A stretch of DNA of 64,000 nt from Cordia subcordata (Eukaryota; Streptophyta; Magnoliopsida; Boraginales; Cordiaceae), in assembly GCA_028554755.1 (NCBI GenBank), contig JAPTOF010000011.1, forward strand, positions 6,228,501 through 6,292,500, given 5' to 3'. A program made the translations under genes and the position numbers. A model generated the notes under the pieces. That model worked only from the letters and a program-made list of their open reading frames with translations. It was not told the DNA's origin and searched no databases. Numbering within the stretch: position 1 is the stretch's first letter; every line of letters begins with the position of its first letter. Below are positions 10,385-21,347 of the stretch, piece by piece.

Positions 10385-11805
10385 AATGGATTTCACCCCC
10401 CAACTGCAGCCTGGTCCAAGGAACACTCTAATTCAGTGCTGCATAAACGGAATCACAGCAACCAGACCTATCACCTTTACCTTGGTTTAAATGCAGGTTT
10501 TGCATCTGAATCCTCCGCCTTAGATACCTTTTCTGTTAGCGCCTTCATCACTTCTCTTCATTTAACCGTTGGAGATTTGCCTGTCGCATTCTTGTTCCCA
10601 AATCTTAGAGAACTTTTGTCACTTGAACAGACTAATTTAATAAACTGATTTACTCGATCATTCTCTTTTCTGACAGCAACGAACAACGATGGTAAGTTTC
10701 TTCTTTCTCCTTGGAAGAGTAGACGTACGACATGTACAGACTACCTTATTTCTTTGAATTCCAAAGATGTGGCAAGTAGCTGCACCTACATTGGGAAGTT
10801 GAGTTGAGTTTAGCTAGAATACGGCTTTGTTACTGATTAACCTCTTGTGAACTCGGACCCCTTACTTGCATGACAGATTAAACTTTCTTGGAACTAAGTT
10901 CACGATTTATGATGCCCAGCCTCGAAATGGTGGAGCCAAAATTACCAAATGTCGTTGCACCAGGTTAGCTGGAAAGAAACAAGTCTCGCCAAAGGTCCCT
11001 GCTGGCAATTATCCTGTGGCCCACATCTCATACGAGTTGAACGTTTTGGGTTCCAGTTAAATTGGTAACAGACTATTCCAGTCCCTTTCATGTTATTGAA
11101 TAAGAAAAGGGAAGAATCATATGATGACTTCTAAAGGGTAATTGCACACGTAACCACTATTATAAGAAAAGGGAAGAGTCATAAGATAATTTCTGAAGGG
11201 AAATTGCAACATGCAACCACTATTGTCAATGTACTGCATTCTGACAAAGTTTGCGGAGGTACTTATTCTTCAACTGTTACAGTTTCCTGCTGTTCGTAAC
11301 TTTCTAACAGAAATGCATTTATTATTGAAAACAGGGGACCAAGGAGGACGCAGTGTATCATAGATGCTATCCCTGCCTCTGCTGTTGAACCAGGAGGTGT
11401 AGCTCCAACCCAAACTGCATTCGTTCCTGGAAACTTTGATTCCTTTCTTCATTCCATTTTTTCAGACCAAAGTCAACTTGCATGGATAATATACAATCCG
11501 GGCCTTCGTTGACCCAAAAACATGAGCTGCTAGTTCTGGAAAACAAGTCTCCAAGATGGCATGAGCAACTTCAGTGTTGGTGCCAAAATTTTAATGGACG
11601 CGCAACGGTTGCTTTGGTAAAGAACTTTCAGCTAGTTGCTTCTACAGAAAATAGAAATGGTGGACAAGACCACGAGAATGTCATTCTCCAGTTTGGTAAA
11701 GCGGGGAAGGATATCTTTACCATGGATTATCAGGACTTGATCTCGGCGTTCCAGGCATTTGCTATCTGCCTTAGTAGCTTTGATACCAAAATAGCTTGTG
11801 AATGA
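10385..11805 (+). pseudogene. Tubby-like F-box protein, C-terminal Tubby domain fragment
   Basis: Four exon-like pieces, in correct order and still separated by introns, encode most of a plant Tubby domain. They are 10385-10496 (QPGPRNTLIQCCI ... HLYLGLN), 10677-10804 (DGKFLLS ... TYIGKL), 10877-11056 (NFLGTKFTIYD ... SYELNVLGS) and 11335-11805 ([17 protein letters not shown], ending [16 protein letters not shown] and a stop). Intact TULPs bind phosphoinositides at the plasma membrane. Here a one-base deletion breaks piece 1 near 10444, piece 4 shifts frame near 11480, and the donors after pieces 2 and 3 read TT in place of GT. The N-terminal F-box part is absent. Retained introns show that the copy came from genomic DNA. 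It sits directly behind PNO1 copy A, at the duplication breakpoint. Confidence 0.9.
11099..11225 (+). repeat. Tandem duplication of about 63 bp in Tubby pseudogene intron
   Basis: The phrase AAGAAAAGGGAAGA and its continuation through AATTGCA...ACCACTAT occurs twice in direct tandem, at about 11101 and about 11164, with modest divergence. It lies between Tubby pieces 3 and 4. Confidence 0.75.
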
Positions 11806-12727
11806 GAGTCACTGATTTGCTTGCTTTTTTACTTGCTGGAGTCAAACAAGCAGCTGTGACCACACAGTTCCTTTTTCCTCACTGAAATGATACCTTTGGA
11901 CTGTCTCATCTTTTCTCTTTCTACTTGATGCTTATTTGTCTACCATCATTGCACAGTAAGGTACTTAATATTCTTGAAATATTGAAACCCTGGGTTCTGA
12001 TACTTCTAACTTAATGTTGATAGAATTACCAATGGTACCATTTGATAGTGCAGTTGCATTCTGCCCAAGTATGTTAGTGATATCAGGCTTCCGCTTTTGC
12101 TTCATGATGCATGACTATATTTTTTGTTGAGGAATACTTGTTATGAATTATCACACTGGATTAATAACGTCTCCTGACTTGGATTTTGGTGGATTTGGCA
12201 GGTGTTGATAAAACAGATGAAAGGTGCAGAAAGGCAATTCCATGAGTAACATCTGTTATGTGTATTATTCCTCTAGCTGCTGCATGTTTTGGGTGTTCAT
12301 GTTTTACCTATACTACAAAAAAGTCTTGCAAGCAAGTCGTCGACATGCCTGCTTTGTTTAGGCCGAATGACGTTGTTTTCCATAGTAAAACACCACCATC
12401 TGGCCATTCTCTAATGCAGGTGTTCGTCATGAATAAGTAGGTCGTCGTCGTACAAAATGGCGTCGTGCACCATGTAATCGAAATCTCTACCACTAAACGA
12501 CGTTGAAGGGCATAGCTCAAAATAAGATAGGCGGTCGGTGGTTAGTGCTGTTTTGTCCTTTTCTGCTTTTGTAGTTGCCACCTTCTGCTTGTCCTGACGC
12601 TTCTCAGGTCTCTCCAGGAGCCGAGGGTAAAAAAAGGGTCTATTCTTTTGATGTTAACTCCAATTTAATATATAGTAATATTAGGGCTTTCTCTTAAACT
12701 ATCCCAAAGCAAGGTGTTACTTTGCAG

Positions 12728-12908
12728 TTTTGTTGGAGAAGGGGGCTGAGGAAGTTAAGTATCATTCTGCAATGGCACTCATGGACATCACTGTAGTAGC
12801 CAGTAGCTGAGCTAAATGCAAATTTGAGGCGTGCTGCTTTTAAGCCTACTGCATTCGTAGCTAAAGCTGTAGTAGATCAGTTCCTAAGGATAATCAATAA
12901 AGAAGTTC
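12728..12908 (+). pseudogene. Armadillo-repeat (ARO-like) protein fragment
   Basis: The plus strand reads LLEKGAEEVKYHSAMALMDI to a TGA. A different frame then continues as LRRAAFKPTAF and AKAVVDQFLRII. I recognise this as the conserved end of an armadillo-repeat block in plant ARO-type or related ARM proteins, but the family name is from memory and could be a neighbouring ARM class. The frameshift and stop near 12808 and the lack of any surrounding gene make this a relic of about 180 bases. Confidence 0.65.
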
Positions 12909-13284
12909 TTGCTTGTGTTTTCTTGGAATTTTTGAAGTAATTCTCACCTTTTATCCTTAATGGTAACAGGATTTCAGTGTTTGGTGGATTCTGATATGGT
13001 GTTCATGTTCTTTCGAGTCTGAAGCTTTTCCATTTTCCGGAGAAAAACGGGTTCAATTTTTTAGAATCGTGAATAACTCAGAGCCCTATGATAAGTATAA
13101 TATTGTGCCAAGATTGTCCTTTTGAGCCTTTTATTCTTTTTCTCCTATGTCTTCTGGTTTGAGTGTTAACATTCGCTTTAGGCTGAAAAAGAAAAGACGA
13201 GTTTTGTGAATAAGTTGCTTCTGTTATGTGTCTACAATGCCATATAACTATTGGTTGTGTATTTTTTATGTTTGTTTATTCTAC

Positions 13285-13621
13285 GTTGCAGGTAGTAATG
13301 GCTTTTGGCAATGTCAAAAAGGTCCTAATATAGTCGCATCTTTTGGCTTGTTACAACCTCTAGCTGATAGTTTGAAATTGATTCTAAAAGAACCTATTTC
13401 ACCAAGTAGTGCTAATTTCTCCCTTTTTAGAATGGCTCCAGTGGTTACATTTAGCCTGGTCGCTCAGGGCTATTGTACCTTTTAATTATGGTATGGTATT
13501 GTCATATGACCTTTTAATTATGGTATGGTATTGTCATATTTGAACATAGGGCTACTTTATTTGTTTGCCATATATTCGCTAGGTGTTTATGAAATTATTA
13601 TAGCAGGTCGGTCTAGTAATT
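13285..13621 (+). pseudogene. nad1: Nuclear copy of mitochondrial nad1 exon (NUMT)
   Basis: The translation contains [20 protein letters not shown] and [17 protein letters not shown], then in a shifted frame [10 protein letters not shown] and a GVYEIIIAG segment. These are hallmark segments of NADH dehydrogenase subunit 1 of respiratory complex I. In plants nad1 is mitochondrial, split and trans-spliced, and the similarity stops at TCTAGTAATT, which I recall as the end of nad1 exon 1. Frameshifts near 13310, a small deletion after GTTACATTTA and an internal duplication show that it is not expressed as protein. It is a mitochondrial DNA insertion into the nucleus. Confidence 0.85.
13478..13543 (+). 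repeat. 31-bp tandem duplication inside the nad1 copy
   Basis: The segment CCTTTTAATTATGGTATGGT plus ATTGTCATAT occurs twice back to back. Only one copy is expected in nad1, so the duplication postdates transfer to the nucleus. Confidence 0.85.
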
Positions 13622-14159
13622 AAAGGGTGGCCGTTAGGTCCCCTAGGATACCAAGACCAATAGGTCAAAAATGGGTTTGTGCCACAGGTGTTGAACAAGC
13701 TTCCAAATATGAGTCATAGGAACATCCGCAAATTGGAAATACATGGATCTAGTGGTAAGCAGCAAGAAATTGATCTCTTAATGTATTTGCTTGACAGCGT
13801 AGTTTTACTTCAGCATATCTATTTATCAAGATACGGCTCTTGAAGTTTTTTTGATCACAGGTGACTCGCATCCAGAAACGCAACATATTATGATAGTGGA
13901 TTTTCTGCTTATTGTTGTTACAAGAGGTTGAATATGATGATGGATTGCCTGCAGTCAGTTCACAACTTTCCATCTTTATTTTTTTCAGCGTCACCGATAC
14001 GCCAAAGCATGTCAGGTTCAATATCTTCACAGAACAGCTTCAAGTCTTATGTATTGCTTCCCTCTCTTACTTTGTTTTGCATCCCAAATACTGATTTGAT
14101 TTCTTGTGTATTGTGATGAAGCTTTCACGCTTCTTTTTCTTTATGTGCTTATTTAGCAA

Positions 14160-15370
14160 GCTTGGGATGTCATTTTGAATGAGTTATGACGAATTAAATA
14201 TATAGCACCACTAGAGTATGCTGCTCAATGCATAACAGCAATAGGAATTATGATTATGTATTATAATTTGTAAAACCCAAAAACCATATAATCTAAACGC
14301 TAAGATAAGTACCCAACGGAAAAAAAAAAAAAAAAGAAGAAGAAAGAATCTCATTGCAAAGGGCCAACTAGCAATAGAAGTTTAGAGGTAGTACAGCTGC
14401 TAAATGCATAACAGCAAACATTTTGAGATGTCAACATGCCCCAGAAAAAGACTTCACGAGTCCATTTCAAACACTGGCCAAATATACAAGACAGAAAATT
14501 TGGATTCACACTGGGCATAATCTCGCATATTGACCATCATTTTTAAGTAATTTTCACTACACGACAAGATTCCTATTTATTGACTATACCATTTAACTAA
14601 TGGGTTTGAAATTGAATTTGATGTTTGCTTTAAAGAAAATTCAAAAAAAGTAGGAGTTAAAGGTCTTTTCGAGATCGTTACCTTGGAATTACCTCAAATA
14701 CTAGAGTTGAGTTACTTGCATTAAGGGAAGGGTTGTCCATGGCAATACACGGGAGCATTGATTGCTTGATCATTGAGAGAGATTCGTGGGCTACTTATAA
14801 TTCGGTGAATGACATGAATTTCCGTTTTTAGTCCTCTAAGACCTCTTTTTGAAGAATGCAAAAGAATTGTCACTTACAAAACAAGTTTTATCCTTAAGCA
14901 CATTTACGAATAAGCAAACAATTGTGCGAATTTATTAGGGAATTGACCAACCACTGGGTCGTTAGATTCTAATAGACATCCTTAGAACTTTTGTTGGTCC
15001 TCATGAAAAGGGAGAAAAGAAATGATACAACTCATAGAAGGATACCGACTTTACCAATTTACTATCGTATTAGAATTTATGTCACGGGATCAAGACTTAC
15101 CACCACTTGTTAAACAAACTATTAGACTGGCCTCCGTGTGAGCAATGCTAAACATAATATTCTTTTATAAATTTAAAAATTTTAAATTAGATGATAATTA
15201 GTACAAAACTATAATTACTTCTTTGGCGGCAGTTGTCTTCTAAGAAACTTCATTCCCAAAATATAGGCAGATGGATTATGAGCCCACCCACCTGTCGCGT
15301 AGCTCTTTCGTCTTTCACGCTCATTTGGAAAAGGCGTGTGAACATGCCCGCGCTTTCAGGTTGAGGAACA
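14160..15370 (+). repeat. Second duplicated block, left copy
   Basis: This interval aligns, reverse-complemented and collinear, with about 24575 down to 21590. Shared landmarks are GGATGTCATTTTGAATGAGT (14167 against about 24560), AATCTCATTGCAAAGGGCCA (14347 against about 23665), the RNase H-like remnant, TACTTCTTTGGCGG (15217 against about 22210) and GGATTATGAGCCCACCCACC (15273 against about 21680). The left copy lacks several insertions present on the right. Confidence 0.85.
14655..14945 (+). pseudogene. Plant RNase H-like (RVT_3-type) remnant
   Basis: The plus strand reads RYLGITSNTRVELLALREGL, SMAIHGSIDCLIIERDS and then, after stops, LCEFIREL. This is the pattern of the RNase H-like domain (RVT_3) found in plant LINE polyproteins and in free-standing plant genes: the E of ELLALREGL and the D of ERDS are the usual acidic positions. 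Stops after NFRF and further on show decay. Its inverted partner lies at 22960-23240. Confidence 0.7.
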
Positions 15371-15530
15371 GTTACAGACTTTGTTTACGCCTTAATTTAA
15401 CTTCACGCGTTTTGTCACTCGTCATTACTTTAATAAGGAAAAAAAGTGATACCGGGTGAAGAGGTTATACCTTTGACCAAGAAAAATTAAGAAGTTATCC
15501 CTAATTTTAAAAAATGTGCCCGCATTCAAA

Positions 15531-15754
15531 GGCCTATTCGAATTGATTTTTTTTGTAAAAAAAATACTATTTTATTTTTTAATTATTATTTTTACAATAA
15601 TTATTTGACTTGACTTTTAAAAATATTAAAATTCTAAAAAAAATTCATTTACACTTTTTTTTTCAGAAGCCAAAATTTTTATATTATCAAAAAAACACTT
15701 TTTTCAAAAGCGATTAAAAAAGTACTTTTGAAAAAGTCCAATCCAAACAAGGCC
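15531..15754. mobile_element. MITE of the GGCC-TTTGGATT family, member 1
   Basis: The ends GGCCTATTCGAATTGATTTT and AAGTCCAATCCAAACAAGGCC are inverted complements of each other, about 224 bp apart. The interior is poly-A/T-rich with the phrase AATTATTTGACTTGACTTTT common to the family. No coding capacity. It is a non-autonomous DNA transposon; see the other members at 17053, 21461, 31687, 50414, 57566 and 63947. Confidence 0.75.
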
Positions 15755-15925
15755 AAAGTTTATATGTAAAATAATAAAGTCTCACGTATATGTAAAATTT
15801 TTATGCATTTTAACCAAACCATATAATAATCATCTTTGATGAGAAAGAAGGAGATTAGGAGTAGTTTAAATGGTTAAGACTATAATTTAGGAGTGTTAAA
15901 AAGATTCCCAATTCGGTGATATTGT

Positions 15926-16190
15926 GGTTGCAGGCGGCAAAGTTGGAGCACGATGATGTAACGAAGAGTAGGGTGTTGAGGAAGGGGCTCGAGCATATTC
16001 TTGATTCGGTTAGGCTTCGGAAGGCTGTTGTCGAGCTTGTAATGAAGAGGGCGCGAGCTTGTTGCTTCAGAGGGCGGTTGAATGTTGTGGCTTGCTCTTG
16101 CTAGGTTGGAGAGTTATGATAATGCGAAGAAGGTTTTGAATAGGGTAAGGGAAAAGCTTCCTAAAGAGCCACTTATTTGGACTACTGTTA
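15926..16190 (+). pseudogene. PRP6/STABILIZED1-type splicing factor fragment
   Basis: The plus strand gives WLQAAKLEHDDVTKSRVLRK, then GLEHILDSVRL and KAVVEL, and after frameshifts [16 protein letters not shown] followed by KLPKEP. This is the HAT/TPR-repeat core of the U5 snRNP protein PRP6 (STA1 in Arabidopsis), which bridges U5 and U4/U6 in the tri-snRNP. The full protein is about 1000 residues; only about 88 codons remain, with at least two frameshifts and loss of the VELANEEDA region. It is a dead fragment. Confidence 0.82.
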
Positions 16191-16199
16191 CGAAATCTT

Positions 16200-17990
16200 G
16201 AGATAAAATTCCATAAAAAACAGGAGTTGGCTTAGGAATGAAGGCTAGAACAGTTCTTATACCAAATAAACAAGTTACATTTTTAAGTTGATAATAGTCA
16301 GATCTCCAATAGCATCTCACTATCCAATATCCATGGTGCACTTGGGCCAATCTAGTGGTGTCATGAGAAATCCTATAAATATTTAGTCCGTATACTGAAA
16401 ATGAGCTACCACTTTTCATTTATAGAAATATAATTTTTTTATTCAGAATATATTCAAAATCCCTTTCTAACTTAACCGTCGAAGGGCTTTTAGCCGATGC
16501 CACCGCGTCACATTGACGTCTAGCTCCCCTTGTTTTGCAAGTACCTTATTCATCATCATCAACTTCGCCATACACGTCATCATCACCAAGCTTGGAGTAA
16601 TTGATTAAAACCCATATCATTGGGAGTTTAATAATTATTTAGAGAGTGAAAGGTGGATAATTGTCTAACGAGCCACGTACCTAAGCAAAGCATGATAATG
16701 ATGAATAATTGTAGACGGTTAGTCTATAAGAAAAGCATCAGAGCAGGAAGGAGAAATAATATCGTCAATCAACATTCAACTAATAACTTGTTTTAATGTT
16801 ATAAATTTTATCTTTAGGAATAATTCATATCTAACAATTTTCTTTTTTATTTATTATTTAAATATAGTTTGGTTATCGATATTAATAAATAAAAACATTA
16901 TTTGTTTGCAAAAACTCATTCATCAATTACTAATACCATCGAAGTTCTTGAGGAAAAGGAACTCAATACTTATTTACTAACAAACGCTAAAGGTTGTGAA
17001 AAACATCATTAGGATGAAAATTAACAAACTCTAAAGGCTTGATGCAAGACACAACCTATTTGAATTGGCTTTTTTTCTTTTCATTAAAAAAAATACATTG
17101 TTTTCGTAATAACTATTTGACTTAATTTTAAAAAAATGAAACTTTGAAAAAAAACTCAAATATAATTTTTTTTTTTCAAAATTTAAAATTTTTAGCTTCT
17201 CCAAAAGGTAATTTTTTATAAATTGTTACGAAAAACATTAAAAAAAAAAATCAATTCAAACGAGTCTTAAGTTATTTATATTATAATCTATCTGTATGTA
17301 TTTTTGCTGAATGAAAGAGCTTATGAGTAAAAGCCAATCGGTGCATGAATCTTATGAAACTATTCTAGAAGATTAGGCGAATTTAATCTTCTTACGTATG
17401 CTGAAAAGGAAAGCTATTGACTTTATGCTAATCACCCCAAAAAAAGGGGGCTAATATACTCCCTACAGTTTTCAAAACTTTATAAATTAACCTCTGTAAT
17501 TCCTATAATTTTAAAAACATTATAAATTAACCTCTATAATTTTGAAATTGATGTATATCTTGTAATCGTTGCATACTTCTTCTCTCATTTTACACTGTTC
17601 GAGGTCAACATCAACAATCTTACGAGCCAATCCATTCACACAAACAGTTATATATTCAGTCACCAACTAAGGACGACGAGTTGCAATTACTAATTGGTTG
17701 ACGGTTTCATGTTAGCTCAACAATCATGGTATAGTTGACATGGGCATGCTGTACGCAAAAAAAAAAAAAGAAAGAAGAACAAGAGAACTCTAAAAAAATT
17801 AAGCATGTCCACTTGGTCGAGGCATATGTTTGCTTTTTTATCGTCAAACTGATGAGAACATGACAACATTTATAAAATATTAGTATAGTGGGTGCTTAAA
17901 GGACAGCACTAGGTGGCCATCATGTATAGCACATGCAACGTCCCAAATCTGGAGGATTTTTGTTGTCTGCTCTCAGAATGTATGCAAAAG
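16200..17990. other. Gene-free AT-rich stretch
   Basis: Apart from the MITE at 17053-17266 I see no gene. A short near-duplication of TTATAAATTAACCTCT(G/A)TAATT occurs at 17482 and 17522. The minus-strand frame around 16114-16419 has no recognisable similarity. Confidence 0.5.
17053..17266. mobile_element. MITE of the GGCC-TTTGGATT family, member 2
   Basis: The left end CCTATTTGAATTGGCTTTTT and the right end TCAATTCAAACGAGTC are inverted complements, flanked on the right by TTA. The interior carries TAACTATTTGACTTAA and poly-A/T tracts as in the other members. Confidence 0.7.
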
Positions 17991-18029
17991 TGCCCTTTGC
18001 ATCAGAATTGCAAGACAGAGAGTATTGTT

Positions 18030-19755
18030 GCTTGAAAATTCATCTTGAGTGAGGATGCGGCAGATCCCAAAGTCACTTACCTCGCTCACATAGTTGGCAT
18101 CGAGCAGAATATTTGCAGGTTTCAGATCGCCATATATTATGCCTTGAGGTCAGCAAGAATGTAAAAATATAAGAACGGAACATAGCCCAGCAACAATGCG
18201 GATTCGAGGGCGGCGGGGGGCCTTGCCTTGCACTTGAGTCGATCGTCAAGGCTTCCACTAGGAAGACACTCATAGACAAGCGTCCAAGCTTCAGGACAGG
18301 CTCATATTAGTGACCAGGTCCGGATACCTCAGCATACTCAAAATATTGACCTGACATAAAATCAGTAATCAAATCAGATTTATTCACTTCAGTCATTACT
18401 AGAAGGACAAAAACTGTTGCTGAGAACCAATGATAATCAAAACCAAATTAGATGGTTTAGTATAGACAAACAGAGACCACTAGAACAGCATTAAGGACAA
18501 ATTTATAGAAACAAAAACCATGATAACAGAGGGACTAAAAGCCTAGACTATAGTTTAAATCGGTTTATATGCAAGCATAAATGGTATTTAGAATTGCAAA
18601 CAGAGAAATACAACTAGACGAATGCAATGGTTGACACCGGCTAACAAAATAAAAGAAAAACAAAAGACATTAGGAACTGCAACTAATGGTGTCTCTAGAA
18701 GAGAGGGAGAGTGAATGTGTACATGTCTACTAGTGAAATACAATGTGAGAGCCTAGTTAATAGCCATTGAGGCTTAGTAAATGACGATTTGGAGCAAGGC
18801 TGATAAGAGATCCAGTATTTCAAGGAAACTGGTCTAGTACAGCTACAAAGTAAACTATTCTAAGAAAACCTGAAACTAACCTATAGTCACTGTATTTAAG
18901 CCTAACTAGCATCATAATATAAAGAATAACATTAAAACCCTAAATATACTTTAATGGAAGAAAATGAAACATGTATCTCACCCCAACTTTTATAAAATTT
19001 GATCTTGCCTAGTATGCCACTGCCAAGCTTCGTATCAGGATGCCTCCATAAGAATATTTGTTCCTTAAAAATCAAACTTCATTGTTCCTTACTAACAGGA
19101 AAATGAAATATTCACCTTCCCCAGCTCATATAAAATTTTCTCTCTCCTAGTAAACCTAATAAATATACAGTTACATATAAAAGCATTTCTCAGGATCGGT
19201 TCAAAGGTATATAATTTGACAGAATTTGTTTTTTGGGTTATGGAGTAAACAATCAGTCTAGTAGTATGTATTGGTAAGCAAGCATGGAAGTTGTCATATC
19301 ATGCGATGGCATCCTTGGATTAAACAACAGAAGGAATTAAGGTATGTAAAAAATCTCTCTCCCAATGTCCTCAGTTAAGCAAATCTTAGACTAAAGATTC
19401 CCTATTAATATTCTAAAGACTTTGTTTTGAACATTAGATGGGGTCCGGTTCAAACGTTCAAAAATCCTTATTTACTAATATGCAACTATAAATCTGACAA
19501 TCAATGTTAATCAGGTGGACGGAAAAGGAAACACAAGAAGATACACTTCAGGTTATGATAATGATCAAAAGAGAACATTAACCTCTACTGAAACTTTATC
19601 AGGAGGAATTATGTTTAAATCATCTTACCTCTTGTTGAAATTCCAAAGGGCCCCGCAAGCTACAGGGTGTAGCATTCTTACAGCCACTTCAGTCTGGCGA
19701 AGAAGGCCTATGCATATACCTCCGTAGCCCCCTTCTCCAATCTTCAAGTAATTAA
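18030..19755 (-). pseudogene. U-box/PUB-type receptor-like cytoplasmic kinase fragments
   Basis: Two minus-strand pieces of a Ser/Thr kinase domain survive. Piece 1 (19755-19629, acceptor CTGCAG, donor AG/GTAAGA) reads YLKIGEGGYGG and TEVAVRMLHP: a glycine-rich loop and beta-3 strand in which the catalytic Lys of VAVK is Arg. Piece 2 (about 18310-18030) reads PEAWTLVYECLPSGSLDDRL, LCSVLIFLHSC, a TGA stop, then GDLKPANILLDANYVSEVSD with FGICR, giving a catalytic loop and DFG. The GDLKPANILLD and SDFGIC phrases resemble the plant PUB32/33 kinase group, which fuses a kinase to a U-box ubiquitin ligase domain. No U-box is seen, and the stop, K-to-R change and missing exons make this a pseudogene. 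The intron between pieces is partly kept, so it is not a retrocopy. Confidence 0.85.
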
Positions 19756-20162
19756 CTGCAGTAAGAGAATAATCTATCCAAAGCTAATTCAGTTATTTCC
19801 ACATAAATTGGATAAATGATGAAGCTGTTAAGAAGCAATAACCATAACGCTCACTAAATTTCAACTGGCCACAGATGATAATTCAATCTGCAACATGTAA
19901 CTAGTTATGATTCAAAATTCTTGCTCTACAAAACCCAAAATATTCTAGATTTCTCGTTCTACAAAACCCAAAATTTCCATCTAGAATTACACTCATATTA
20001 TGATATCCACAAAACTCTCTAGGACACAAAACTCTCTAGGACACAAAACTCCACATGCGACATCCTATCTTTCAAAAAATAGGTTGCAAGCTTTCATACA
20101 AGAACAGCTCTGTCGTGCGGAAGGCAGGCGTACACAGCCTCTTGTCGAATCAAAACGATTAA

Positions 20163-20813
20163 TCAAAACCTCTCTTGCAGTCTGGCACTAACAGCTCTAA
20201 GTTTAGAATAAACCTTGCCAGCTGGCGACCCCAAAATCAAACTACAAAGAGAATCTCTTGCAATCTTTATATTTGCGAAAGAACCCAGTATATGAATCTT
20301 CGTATCTGCAATCACAATCCTTGTTTTGGTCGCATTTTCGATCGCGAACTTGGTCTTCCCTCCCTTCCCAGACAACCTCCCAATGGCACGCAACAAGTGC
20401 TCCCCTCGCAGAGTCTTGACATCCTTAATCTCGAAGGACTCGACGTATAACTCGTCAAGTCTGAGCAGAGCCACAACATCGATAACATCAAACCCGAGCA
20501 TGAATGCGTGAACGAAGTCGGCGCACTTCTGGAGGTTGCTGATGTCGGGGGTGTCAGGCCGGGTCTTGAGCTCAACTTTTCGGGCTTTGAGATTCATGCG
20601 GATGTCAATCTTCATCTGGTCGTAGATGGGTGTGTAGATTTCCGTCCAGACTTTCTTTAAGGGCGTGTAGCGATGCGGCGGGACAGATACCTTCCGGAAC
20701 TGGACTTGGCCATCGGAGATTTCGTGGGCTTTTAGTGGCCTAAAGACTGGCTTTGGCGGCAGAGTTGGTTGTTCTGCGGTGGCCACCACCACAGTGGAGT
20801 TGTCGATTTCCAT
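20163..20813 (-). CDS. PNO1: RNA-binding protein PNO1/Dim2 (40S assembly factor), copy B
   Basis: A second intact 216-residue PNO1 gene, in opposite orientation to copy A, so the two genes converge about 10 kb apart. All family segments are present: FRPLKAHEISDGQVQF, RKVSVPPHRYTP, the KH domain with GRLSGKGGKTK, and the ARLQERF end. The start at 20813 (MEIDNST) corresponds to the copy A start. Differences from A are a Val-rich in place of an Ala-rich stretch at residues 8-10 and a handful of single changes (W-T for W-M, I for V, Q for H, V for A, L for S). Nucleotide differences are mainly silent in the C-terminal half, which suggests both copies have been under protein-level constraint. A 5'-UTR intron is conserved (donor AG/GTACGTTAA at 21243/21242). 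Confidence 0.93.
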   Translation of the reverse strand: MEIDNSTVVVATAEQPTLPPKPVFRPLKAHEISDGQVQFRKVSVPPHRYTPLKKVWTEIYTPIYDQMKIDIRMNLKARKVELKTRPDTPDISNLQKCADFVHAFMLGFDVIDVVALLRLDELYVESFEIKDVKTLRGEHLLRAIGRLSGKGGKTKFAIENATKTRIVIADTKIHILGSFANIKIARDSLCSLILGSPAGKVYSKLRAVSARLQERF

Positions 20814-21324
20814 TGCGGTGATGGCGGCAGAGAGAATCTTTCGCCACAGAGAGACCACCAGCAATCGAAAGAGACAACTTTAATGCAGATTAAAAACTAT
20901 GTATTAATTACAAGGGGGAAAAAAAATTAGTGAAATTTGATAGTGAAAAAACAACAGTTAATTAGGGTGGGGATGGAAACTCTGCATATACCAAAAATTT
21001 CTTTGCTTATCCAGAATATTTCTTTTCTTATAATACTCGAATCCACTGGCATTCTTTGCTTTATAGCGAAAATTTCTTTCGTTATTCTGCACAAAAACAG
21101 AAATAAGATACAAAAAATCCAAAAATTGAAAGCGTATTTGTATATATATATATATAAATATATGTACATATTTAAACAAAAAAAAAAAGATAGCACAGCT
21201 GAATTGATGATAAGGATAGAAGAAGAGATGAAATTAACGTACCTAATTTGGTGATGAGTAGAGACGAATAGAAGCAAGAAAAAATCCGCTGGAGAGGAGA
21301 ACGCAGCTGCTGAGGAAAAACCTT

Positions 21325-21347
21325 TTAGGGTTTAACGCATTAGGGTT
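21325..21347 (-). promoter_or_regulatory. Telo-box motifs upstream of PNO1 copy B
   Basis: On the minus strand AACCCTAA (21347-21340) and AAACCCTAA (21333-21325) lie upstream of the 5'-UTR intron, matching the two boxes of copy A in position. The second is a full nine-base telo-box here. They fit the usual promoter make-up of plant ribosome-biogenesis genes. Confidence 0.65.

Noticed and set aside
20175..20575. Several 60-90-codon frames overlapping PNO1 copy B on both strands
   Set aside because: Alternative frames of the real gene with no independent similarity.
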